NCBI GenBank assembly: GCA_963921825.1
Contig: OY997589.1
Span: forward strand, 48,308,638-48,372,637
DNA from: Erodium maritimum
Lineage: Eukaryota; Streptophyta; Magnoliopsida; Geraniales; Geraniaceae
Reading direction: 5' to 3'
Length of the DNA stretch: 64,000 nt
The notes under the pieces were generated by a model. That model was not told the DNA's origin and searched no databases. It worked only from the letters and a program-made list of their open reading frames with translations. This document shows, piece after piece, positions 11,558 to 21,111 of this stretch. Position numbers and translations under genes: made by a program. Every line of letters begins with the position of its first letter. Positions within the stretch are counted from its first letter, which is position 1.

Positions 11558-11700
11558 CTGGCTTATGGGTTAGAGTCCCAGTAAGTTGCAGCATTTTCCG
11601 GCTGGCTTATGGGTTAGAGTCCCAGTAAGTTGCAGCATTTTCCGGCTGGCTTATGGGTTAGAGTCCCGGTAAGTTGCAGCATTCTTGGGTTGTCCTGACC
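11558..11700 (+). repeat. 44-bp tandem repeat in LARD-B, three units
   Basis: Units contain GGCTGGCTTATGGGTTAGAG, then TCCCAGTAAGTTGCAGCAT. Two are nearly identical and the third differs by a few bases. Confidence 0.9.
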
Positions 11701-12036
11701 GGGTTAGAGTCCCGTGGGGGGCGTTCTTGGCAGCTGGTTTGCGATCCTTTGTGATCTTGTTTGGTGTGCGATCCTTCGTGATCTTGTTTGGGGTGATCCC
11801 TTGTGATGTTGTTGGTGTTGCGTAACTTTCCTTTGAGTCCTTGGAAGAGGTCGTCAATGGTTGTGTCGGGTCTACTTTACGTGTCAGGGTGTCGAGTTGG
11901 TCCGGGAAGGCAACAGTGGGTGTATGTTCAGTTAGAGTACTTGGGTTGGGGATGGTGTTCCCCGGTGTTGAGTTGTTGGTGGTGTTATTTGCTTTGTCTG
12001 CTATTTATGCCGTAGTCAACCTGTTATCCGTGGTGG

Positions 12037-12072
12037 CGAGCGAACGCTCACCCCTAGCTGCTTTTCCTACAG
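12037..12072 (+). promoter_or_regulatory. LARD-B predicted 3' splice site with hairpin
   Basis: GAGCG-AA-CGCTC stem, a CCCCTAGCTG branch-like segment, then TTTTCCTACAG ending at 12072. Confidence 0.5.
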
Positions 12073-12330
12073 GTACTGTTCGTGGGACGAGCTAGGTGAG
12101 CTCTCGAAGCTTGTGGAGCTAGGAGCGAAGTCCGAGTTTTGTCTTTTGAGTCTAGTGACGGATACCGTGTACTTTTGTCCACTTGTTGGGACGTGTTTTA
12201 AACTGTAATTATTATTTTGTTGAACAAATGGTACTTTTAAAGTGTTTAATGAAAACAGGTTTTCAAGTGTTTTTTTGTGTTTTAAAACGTTCGCGTCCCG
12301 AGTTCGGTTTACTGAAATTGGGGCGTGACA

Positions 12331-13191
12331 GGTGGAACTGCGCCTTCATCAAATAGCCTGGATGATATGAAGAAGAGCAGTTGGACTATGCCTTAATCAG
12401 GTTACCTGGATGATCTAGGGAATGGCGGTGGGATCACACCTTCATCTGGTATTTACTTCATAAAGCTACATCTCTCAACTTTCAAAGATTCATGGGTATT
12501 GGATATCGGGGCTAAATCTCACATATGTACTAATGTGTAGTGGCTGGAAGGTAAAAGATGCTTGAATAAGAGCGAAGTGGACCTCAGAGCTGTGGCAACT
12601 GTTGTAGGACTCATTAGTCTTGCTTTACCAAGCGGCCTAGTTTTGTACTACATAGAGTATAATGCATACCTACTTTTAGTAGGAATGTTATATCATTATC
12701 CGTGTTTGACAAGGAAGGATATAATTTTGATGTTGGAAATGGTGTTTTCAATATTCTATGCAATGATTTTTTTATGCTAGTGCTAAGATGGGTGGAGGTT
12801 TGTACATATTGGATATGGGTAACAATGCCTCAAGCTCTATTTATAATGTTAATACTAAGAGGTCTAAATCTGACAATTTAAACCAAACTCTATTATGGCA
12901 CTATCGTTTGGGCCACATAAACGAGAAGCGCGTATCAACACTTCAGAAGTGGAGACTTTTAAAGTCCATTCGATTAATAGGTGTGAGGCTTGTTTAATGG
13001 ACAAACTGACTAAAGCGCCCTTCATCGGTCGTTGTGAAAGGGCGTGTGACTTATTGGGGTTGATACACTCGGACTTATTGGGGTTGATACACTCGGACCA
13101 ATGAGTACACCTACCAAGAGAGGTTTTAGCTACTTTACCACATTTAACGACGATTACAGTAGATACGGTTATGTCTATTCGCCGAGACATA
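12331..13191 (+). pseudogene. Old copia element, gag end to integrase (fragment 1)
   Basis: Same family as Copia-A and Copia-B. It opens inside the Ser-rich linker after the gag zinc knuckle and runs through the protease site (WVLDIG, where an active enzyme has D[ST]G) and the pre-integrase domain (GGLYILDMGNNASSSIYNVN, then HYRLGHINEKR and a CxxC-like pair) into the integrase core up to FNDDYSRYGYVYS. Several frameshifts and a local duplication (TTATTGGGGTTGATACACTCGG twice near 13055-13095) break it. The flanks are LARD-B (left) and LARD-C (right). It continues at 16322. Confidence 0.85.
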
Positions 13192-13387
13192 TGTAAAACC
13201 CGCTTTCAAAAAAAAAAAAAAAAAAAAAACTTTTGGGTCGGACCGGACCGGACCCGACCAGCTACTCAGACCCGACCAGCTTGACCCGGCCAGACCCTGC
13301 CCAAGCAGGCCGAGCCCTGTCCCTGCGCTTTGGGCTGTGCATCAGGCCCGTTAGAGGCCCAACCTCCTTAAGCCCAGTCCCGGCGTG

Positions 13388-13395
13388 GTATTTAA
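13388..13395 (+). promoter_or_regulatory. LARD-C candidate TATA box
   Basis: TATTTAAG upstream of a pyrimidine-rich leader, as expected for an LTR promoter. Confidence 0.4.
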
Positions 13396-14859
13396 GGGCG
13401 AATCAGGGTTGGAAACCCTAATTCCGACCCCTTCTTCTTCGCGCAGCCCTCTCCCTCTCTGCAGAACCCTCACCCGAGCTCCCTCCATCCTCTCAACTCC
13501 GGTCGCCGGCCACCGCTCCCGAGTCCGGCCACTCCTTCTGCTTCGTCTTCTCCGATCCCCTTCCGACCCCGTCCCTCCCATCTCGCCGGAAACGGCGCCT
13601 CCGTCCCTCTCATCGCCACCGAGCCCCTCCCTTTCCCTCTCCGTCCAGCCACCACGCCGCCGTCCCGAGCCCGAGCTAGCCGTCCCGAGCCCGAGCTCGC
13701 CGTCCCGAGCCCGAGCTCGCCCTCCACCTCCCTTGCCTCTCTCCTTCCCGTCTCAGCCGAACCCACCGAGCTCGGCCACCACCGTCCCTCTCGACTCCAC
13801 GCCGTCCTCACCGCGCCACCACCGAGCCGCCGCCCTACTCCGCCCCTCACGCTCGCCTCCGTCCAGATCCGGCCACCACCCGACCTCCCTCTCCGGATCT
13901 CCGGCGAGACTAGCTCGCCTGGGACACGACCGAGCTCGTCCCGCCTTCGTCCCGGGCCAGCCGCCGTGCACCGCCGCCGTGCCCGCCGCCGCCCTTGCCG
14001 TCCCTTCCCTACGGTTAGGCCCCGGCCGACGCCGCCCTCGCCGGCGGCCGACCGGTTCGAAACCGAACCTTTATTACTTTCCCGTCTTCGAACTACTGTA
14101 AATCGGGTTTTGTTGTAACAAACAAAGAAAATGAAATAAAACCTTTTTCGTTTTAGTTTGGATCTGTTTAGTGTTAAAATTGTTAATGAAATCGATTAAT
14201 ATTTGATTAAACCCGCTAATGGAATTGATTAATATTTGGAACGGTTTTTGAATCGAAAAGGGAACAATTAAATCAGATTGGAGTAAAAGATGGACTTTGG
14301 ATCTGCTTCGGTTGAAATCGAAATCACAGTTTTGGAAAGAAAAGGTGGTAAAACGGAAAATCAAATTTAAGGAAGAAGGTTTTAAAATGAAAGGGAATTT
14401 AAAAGCGTTTCGGTTTTAAAAACGGTTTAAAATCGAGGAGTTGAGAATCAAATTTGTAAACGGGATTTAGGGGCGGTTGTTCAAAAACAAAGATCGGAAC
14501 GGAAATAGATTTGAATTTAAAAAGGGAATTTGATTTAAAACAAAAACCGTTCTGTTTTGACTAAACGGTTGGTAATCGGAATTGGGAACGAATCTGGAAT
14601 TCTGGGTAGAATGGAATGCTACTTGGGTTTAAAAAGGAACAAAAGCGGACCGCTGAATCGGACCTCGGGATTTGTGCATTGGGACCGTGCCTCGCATGCA
14701 CCGGTTTCGGTGCTCGGGTACTCAAACCCGATTCGCCGTGACCCCGCTTTTAGCCCGCTCGAGTTTAATGGACAATTGTCGGGTCTAGACTGGTTTGATA
14801 GTAACCTTTAATTTAGCGGTGGAACCGTTATTAATTTATGACTTTCGTGTCCTCTTTAG

Positions 14860-14945
14860 TGTCCGGCTTCGATCGAAGTGAAGCTCGGAGTTAGCGAGCC
14901 AGAACGTCAGCAGCTAGGAAGCGTAGCGGTTGCTCTTCAGTTGAG
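14860..14945 (+). other. LARD-C predicted internal exon (86 nt)
   Basis: CCTCTTTAG before and TTGAG|GTAGGG after. The content differs from the LARD-B and -D exon but the position relative to the shared 3' half is the same. Confidence 0.35.
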
Positions 14946-15235
14946 GTAGGGAAAAGTAGCCGGATCTCGGCCCTGACTAGGGAAAGTTAACAGTAGAATT
15001 GCATGTGACACCGGGGTGTCGTGGGTTGAGTAGGTTATCGAATATTAGAAATGCATGATACGGGAACGTAGCGAATATGAGAAATGCATGTGACACTTAG
15101 TAGTGTCGTAGGAACAGAGAACTTAGCGTTAATTGTTTTACTGGAGGCATATGACCATGCCCGGAGGTTGTTTGTGAAACTAGCGATCTTAGGACTGTTG
15201 GAGGCATCGTTTATGCCAGAGGTTGTTGCGTGTTA

Positions 15236-15560
15236 ATTGTTGTTGAGTTTGGGTGGCCTTGAGAGCCCGTGTTATTTGTTATTGAGTTTGGGTGGCCTTG
15301 AGAGCCCGTGTATTTAATTTGGCGTCTTGGGTGGCCTTGAGAGCCCGTGTGTTTAAATTGGTCTCTTGGGTGGCCATGAGTGCCCGTGTCTTACTGTTGA
15401 TGTTTTGGGGTGGCCGTGAGTGCCGTGGGGTTGTTGAACCTGAGTCTTCACCGTTGGTGTGTCTTGAGTGGCAGTGAGTACCGTGGGGTTGTTGAACCCG
15501 AGTCTTGACTGCTGAGGTGTCTTGAGCGGCCTTGAGTGCCTGTGTGATTGAATTTTGATT
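15236..15560 (+). repeat. LARD-C tandem repeats
   Basis: About 7 units of the same GGTGGCC-TGAG family as in LARD-B. From about 15590 follow four units with TTGGCTGGCCTG(A/G). Confidence 0.85.
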
Positions 15561-16028
15561 GTGATTGCGGATCCCGGTAGGTTGCAAGCACTCTTTGGCT
15601 GGCCTGACCAAATTTGAGTATCAACGGGTTGCAAGCACTCTTTGGCTGGCCTGACATGGTTTGAGTAACACAGGTTGCAAGCACTCTTTGGCTGGCCTGG
15701 TCCGAGTTTGAGTATCACAGGTTGTAAGCACTCTTTGTCTAGCCTGATCCGTGTTCGTGTGAGTGGGAGAGGTTACTGAGCAGCTGGTTTGCGATCCTTT
15801 GTGATCTTGTTTGGTGTTGCGTAGTTCCTTTGAGTCCTTGGAAGATGTCGTGATCGTTGTGTCGTGTCTACTTACGTGTTGAGTGTCAAGTCGTTCGAAG
15901 AAGGTCACCGTGGGTGTTTGTCAGTCAGAGTACTTGGGTGGGGAACAGTGATCCCCGGGGTTGAGTTGGTTGTAGGTGTTGCCGGCTTTGTCTGCTAATT
16001 ATGCCGTAGTCAGTCTGTTATCCGTGGT

Positions 16029-16066
16029 GGTGAGCGAACGCTCACCCCTAGCTGCTTTTCCTACAG
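16029..16066 (+). promoter_or_regulatory. LARD-C predicted 3' splice site with hairpin
   Basis: GGTGAGCG-AA-CGCTCACC is an 8-bp stem with a 2-nt loop, then CTAGCTGCTTTTCCTACAG ending at 16066. Confidence 0.5.
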
Positions 16067-16321
16067 GTACTGTTCGTGGGACGGACTAGGTGAGTTCTCG
16101 AAGCTTGTGGAGCTAGGAGTGGAGTCCGGGTTTTTACTTTTGGTCTAGCGACGGATACCTCGCCCTTTTGTCCGCTTGTTGGGACGTGTTTTGAATTGTA
16201 ATTATCCTTTTGTTGAACCAAACTGTTATTGTGAAGTGTTTTAATGGTAATGTTTTCGAAGTGTTTTCTTATTTTAAACGTTCGCGTCCCGAGTTCGGTT
16301 TACTGAAATTGGGGCGTGACA

Positions 16322-17850
16322 CATAAGTCTGAATCTTTTGATAAATTCAAATAGTTTAAGACTAAAGTAGAAAACCGGCTAGGGAAAAGTATCAAGGCAC
16401 TTTGATCGGACCGAGGAGGAGAATACTTAACCACAGAGTTTCTAGATCATCTAGTAGATAATGGGATCCTTTCGGAATGGACTCCTCCTAAAATACCGCA
16501 ATTGAATGGTGTGCCCGAACGGAGAAATCGAACTTTATTGGATATTGTTTGATTCATGATCACTTGGACTAATCTCTCAATCTCTTTCTAGGGTTATGCT
16601 CTAGAGACGCCCGCTTTCATAGTGAATCAAGCTCCAACGAAGGTTGTGGAAGGGACACCATTTTAGAAATGGAAAGAGAAGAAGCCCGTTTTGTCCTTCA
16701 TGAAGATTTGGGGTTGCAAGGCTTATGTGAAACGTTTGGTTTCAACTAAGCTCAAACCAAGATGTTAGATATACACCTTCGTGGGGTATCCTAAAGCAAC
16801 AAGGGGATACTACTTCTACAAAACCAATGAGAACATGGTGTTCGTCGCTCGGGGTGGGGTCTTTATGGAAAGGGAGTTTGTTTCCAAAGACGTCAGTGGG
16901 AGGACTGTGCATCTAGAAGAAATTCAGGATGGTATAGAACCATCTGAACAACTTGACAACCCAGTAGAAAGGGAGCCAAAGATGGTCGTAGAGTAAGAAC
17001 CAATTCCTGTAACAATTCTGGAAAGTCCAAGGAGATCTGAAAGGATCAGTCGTCCACCTCCAAAATATGGTATCTAGAAGTCACGATGATCCAGCCACCT
17101 TTCAAGAAGTCGTGGATGGGCCCAACTCTGAGTTATGGATGAGAGCCATGAGGGAGGAAATGCAGCCCATGTCAGACAACCAAGTCTGGGAACTGGTTGA
17201 TCCCATCGGTGGTGTGAGGACCATCAGATGCAAAAGGATCATCAAAGTGAAGATGGACATGGACGGAAACCCTCTGACCTACAAATCTCGACTGGTGTCG
17301 AAAGGTTATAGGCAGATCTAAGGGATTGACTATGTGGAAACTTTCTACCTAGTTGTTATGGTCAAATCGATCTGGATTCTTCTTATCATAGCTGCGTATC
17401 ACGAGATATGGAAATTGGATATCAAAATCTCTTTATTAAACGGAAGTTTAACGGATGATGTTTACATGCCTCAGCCTGAAGGTTTTGACGATCCGAAGAA
17501 TAAGGGAAAGATTTGTAAGTTGTTGAAATCCATTTATGGATTGAAACAAGCATCTCGGAGTTGGAACCTTCGTTTTAATGACGCTGTAATTGGATTTGGT
17601 TTTATCAAGATTGATGATGAACCTTGCGTTTATAAGAAGGCTAGCGGGAGTAAGATTTCCTTTCTAGTGTTGTATGTCGATGACATTTAACTCATTGAAA
17701 ACGACATACCAAACTTGCATGAGACTAAAGATTGGTTAGGAAAGGGTTTTTAATGTAGGACTTAGGCGATGCTACTTATATCTTAAAGATTAAGAGATCG
17801 TTCCAAGATGGTCTTGGGTTTATGTCAAAGCACCTATGTAGAAAAAAATT
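16322..17850 (+). pseudogene. Old copia element, integrase to reverse transcriptase (fragment 2)
   Basis: Continues fragment 1 at the integrase core (HKSESFDKF). Frames 16781-16996, 17067-17321 and 17334-17690 give the integrase C-terminus and the reverse transcriptase: SELWMRAMREEMQPM, VWELVDP, DIKISLLNGSLTDDVYM, KSIYGLKQASRSWNLRF and the catalytic YVDD (17673-17684), with a TAA two codons later. This older copy keeps the YVDD box that Copia-A and -B have lost. Similarity ends near 17850 (STYVEK), before RNase H, so the 3' end is deleted unless the LTR fragment at 21112 belongs to it. Confidence 0.85.
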
Positions 17851-18109
17851 GATCTCTTCATTTTGGTTACTGAATATCGATCAGTGCATTTTTGTGGAAT
17901 CGAATTGATGTTCTTTGTTTCAGTACGAGTTGGGAAAAGGGGAAGAAGAACCACCAAAGATGAAGAACCAAAACAATTTTTGTAGAACCAAATTGAGTTT
18001 ATGTTCATCTTATTTTAATTGTGAAATTAAAAATAATAATTATAAAAAATAATTCAAATGAAAGAAATGAAGAGTATTGTTAATTTTGTTAGAAAATAAA
18101 TAAATAAAA
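17851..18109. other. AT-rich spacer
   Basis: No gene or clear repeat. It lies between the truncated copia element and a nested MITE cluster. Confidence 0.5.
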
Positions 18110-18319
18110 GTGTAAATTACAAATACCTACCCCAAACTTGTAGCGTTTAACTGATACCTACCCTAAAGCTTTTTTAACTGATACATACTCAGATGTTTAA
18201 TTATATAACAAATAGCCCAAGCCGTAAGCTAAAAGGACGAAAATACCCTCAACTACACTTCAATAATTATTTTTAAAAAATATTTAAAAATAACTTTTGT
18301 TATATATATATAGGGGGCT

Positions 18320-19490
18320 ATCAAGTACAAACCACTCCTTAGATCAGAACATAGAACTAATCTACACCTTCCAATACAGAAAATCTATGGCCCGTAATTT
18401 TCAGAAATTATACATGTAAAATTGGTTCACGCGCATTTGTATGGGGTAGTTTCGGAAATTGGTTCACGCGCATGTAACATTCAAGTACGAAATTGGCTGT
18501 TATTTTCGTTTTTTTTCACCAAGTTTACTATTTTGATCTTTCCCGCTTCGTTTCAACTCCGATTTAATTTTTTCTTGCGCCAATATTTTTATTTTCCCAA
18601 GAACTATCTATCAAGTAGCATATTGAATATGTTTTGAAGCAATAAAAAAACGATTTACTCAAAAACAAAAAATCAAACGAAATTAATGTATGTTTTGTAA
18701 TTTTTAGTTGTATGTGTATGCTAAACCTAATGTATGTTTATAAGAGCTAAAACTCAATGTATGTTCTTGTCATTTTCATTTGTATGTGTAGGCTAAACTT
18801 AATGTCTATTTTTATGTTTTCGCAACTGCATATGTGTAAGTTAAACTTAATGTATGTTCTTCCCATTTTCATTTGTATGTGTAAGCCGAACTGAATGTAT
18901 GTTTTACGATTTTCATCTGTATGTGTAAGCTAACCTTAAGTATGTTTTTGAAAAATGCATTTGTATGTATACTACCCATAACTTTTCAATTTACAACATA
19001 AACATACATTAAGTTTAGCGTACACATACAACTGAAAATTACAAAACATACATTCCGTTTCCCTTTTTTTGTTTGAGTAAATCGGTTTTTTTCTTGCTTC
19101 AAAACGTATTCAATATGCTACTTGATAGATAGGTATTGGAAAAATAAAATTATTGGCGCAAGAAAAAATTAAACCGGAGTTGAAACGAAGCGGGAAAGAT
19201 CAAAATAGTAAACTTGGTGGAAAAAAAGTCAAATTACCCTCAAATTCGAAATTAAAACCGATTTCAGCATACTTTTATGATCGTGTAATTAAAATTTGAA
19301 AATAAATCTCACCCATCCAATAAAACATTTCAAAGGATGAGATCAGTTCTACGTTCTGACCAATTTGTGAGGTTTGTTTGAGGGAAAAAAATAAATGCTT
19401 CATTAACAATTCTGCCATGTGTCATTCTCCCAATTGGAGTTCGTAGTTCTCACCCCAATTTGGGTTCGTAGGCTCGTAGAAGAGACCTTC
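18320..19490. mobile_element. Long-inverted-repeat DNA element FB-3
   Basis: The arms at 18520-18665 and 19080-19235 are inverted copies and include CCCGCTTCGTTTCAACTCCG, the block shared with FB-1 and FB-2. Outer arm traces (CAGAAC(A/G)TAGAACT, 18346 and about 19350 inverted) extend the symmetry. The core differs from FB-1/-2: repeats of AATGTATGTTTT and TGTATGTGTA on one side and their inverses near 18980-19060. Non-autonomous. Confidence 0.65.
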
Positions 19491-19499
19491 AATATATAT

Positions 19500-20090
19500 A
19501 TATATATATAGGGGCACTTTCAAGTGTTACCAACACTTCTTTTGTTACTTGTTACTTAAATCTAGACCATTGAATTTTAAAATCTAATGGTCATAGATTT
19601 TCATGCTTAATTATCCATAAATTAAATAGAAAAATCATCAAAAGGGTAGTTTGGTAACTCCATATCTTGTTTTTCTACTGCAAATTTTTTCATTGTCCAA
19701 ATCTGTTTTTTTTATAAATATTTTTTATTCAAATTTTTGAAAAAAATAAAAATTTAATTCAAAATTTTGATTGTTGCACAGAGTTCATATACGATGTTAC
19801 AGATTATTATGTATGTTACGTGTGGAAGCGCGACTGAAGCTCGAGCATGAGGGGCGGCGGCTCTGGTTTGGGAGAGGAGAGATTTACGTGAATATGAGTA
19901 TTGTTAAAAGGTTTTAGGGTTATGGTAATCTAATTACTTAAAAAGACTTGTATACCCTTCTGATTTGTAATATTACGAAAAGAAAATCAAAGTTGGAGAT
20001 AATTACAGTTGTGTGCCATTAACTTCATGACCATTAGATTATATTGATCCAACGATCCAAATTTATATAACAAGTGTACCTATATATATA
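19500..20090. mobile_element. TA-flanked MITE
   Basis: Imperfect terminal inverted repeats of about 90 bp: left (TA)n GGGGCAC... TCTAATGGTCAT (19500-19600), right ATGACCATTAGA... GTGTACC(TA)n (20026-20090). It sits in a TA-rich target. No coding capacity. Confidence 0.6.
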
Positions 20091-20732
20091 TTTTTTCTTA
20101 TTAAATCACTTCAGTTTTATTTTAAAAAAATCACTTCAATTATATTTCTAAAAAATAATTTAAAAAATCACTAAGGGCATTTTCGTCACTTTAGCTAACA
20201 GCTTGAGCTATTTGTTATATAACTAAACATCTGAGTATGTATCAGTTAAAAAAAAACTTTAGGTAGGTATTTGTAATTTCCCCTAAATAAAAACTAAAAA
20301 AATATATTAAGATTATAAATTAAAATATTAAATAATTACTATTACTTTTAATAATTAATTAAAATGTTAATGTTATATATATATACATGACCATTAGATT
20401 ATATTGATCCAACGATCCAAATTTATATAACAAGTGTACCTATATATATATTTTTTCTTATTAAATCACTTCAGTTTTATTTTAAAAAAATCACTTCAAT
20501 TATATTTCTAAAAAATAATTTAAAAAATCACTAAGGGCATTTTCGTCACTTTAGCTAACAGCTTGAGCTATTTTTTATATAACTAAACATCTGAGTATGT
20601 ATCAGTTAAAACAAAACTTTAGGTAGGTATTTGTAATTTCCCCTAAATAAAAACTAAAAAAATATATTAAGATTATAAATTAAAATATTAAATAATTACT
20701 ATTACTTTTAATAATTAATTAAAATGTTAATG

Positions 20733-20745
<13 letters not shown>
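20026..20745. repeat. 360-bp tandem duplication, two units
   Basis: 20026-20385 and 20386-20745 match at an offset of exactly 360 with only a few differences (for example TTGTTATATA/TTTTTATATA near 20214/20574). Each unit holds the right end of the TA-flanked MITE plus the right arm of the outer MITE. Confidence 0.95.

Positions 20746-20789
<44 letters not shown>
20734..20789. repeat. (TA)n(TG)n compound microsatellite
   Basis: About 15 TA dinucleotides followed by about 12 TG dinucleotides. Confidence 0.97.
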
Positions 20790-21111
20790 AAATAATTAAA
20801 TTTATTAAAATTTTAAAAATTAAAATAATAATTAATAAAGACATTAATAATTCTATTAATAATTAATTAAATTTTAAGGAAATAAAATCTAGTAAAAGGG
20901 TAAAACAGTCTTTTTACACTTAAGTCAAAAGTCAACTAAAATGATGAAGGGTAAAATGGACATTTCACTTTGGTCTGTTAGTTTTTTAACCCTAGTAGCT
21001 TAAAACGTCCGTGAGCCGAACAGAAGGGTACTAAATTGGAATAAAAAATCATAAAGGTACCAAAACGTCCGTGGACCGAACATAAGGGTACCAAAAAGTA
21101 TTTAACCCTAA
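20790..21111. other. AT-rich spacer with a short repeat
   Basis: No gene. An AAACGTCCGTG-GCCGAACA-AAGGGTAC phrase occurs twice (about 21003 and 21063). Confidence 0.5.

Larger units (their letters stand above)
9087..12330 (+). mobile_element. LARD-B: solo long LTR, 5' tip missing
   Basis: Collinear with LARD-D from CCCGTTATTGACC (9087; about 38437 in D), so only about the first 120 bp are missing. The 3' end ...GGGGCGTGACA is at 12330 and is followed directly by old copia sequence, so it inserted into that element. Predicted signals: donor CTACG|GTAATA (GT at 9650-9651), internal exon 10374-10466, acceptor ending at 12072, giving about 2.4 kb between the first donor and last acceptor. It contains three kinds of tandem repeat (10835-11340, 11366-11412, 11558-11700). 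No gag, pol or primer-binding site. Confidence 0.8.
13192..16321 (+). mobile_element. LARD-C: complete solo long LTR in the old copia element
   Basis: Starts TGTAAAACCC and ends GGGGCGTGACA. The copia integrase frame on each side is contiguous when it is removed, and CATA occurs on both sides (13188-13191 and 16322-16325), consistent with a short TSD, so the boundaries are firm. Only the 3' half (from GAG|GTAGGG at 14943) resembles the other LARDs. The 5' half is unrelated: poly-A 13208-13229, GGACCGGACC repeats, a TATTTAAG box at 13388-13395 and a C-rich leader. It still has CTACG|GTTAGG (GT 14014-14015), a candidate internal exon 14860-14945 and the acceptor ending at 16066. Confidence 0.85.
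18110..20283. mobile_element. Outer MITE-like element with about 150-200 bp inverted arms
   Basis: The left arm (18110-18310; AAATTACAAATACCTACC, then ACTGATACATACTCAGATG) is the inverse of 20155-20283, including the GACGAAAAT segment. There is no transposase, and two further elements (FB-3 and a TA-flanked MITE) lie between the arms. The right arm is present twice because of a later 360-bp duplication. Confidence 0.65.

Noticed and set aside
13385..14101. 238-codon Pro/Ser/Arg-rich open frame on the plus strand
   Set aside because: It lies in the GC-rich leader of LARD-C, crosses the predicted splice donor, has no domain and is matched by an equally long antisense frame; GC-rich low-complexity DNA produces such frames by chance.
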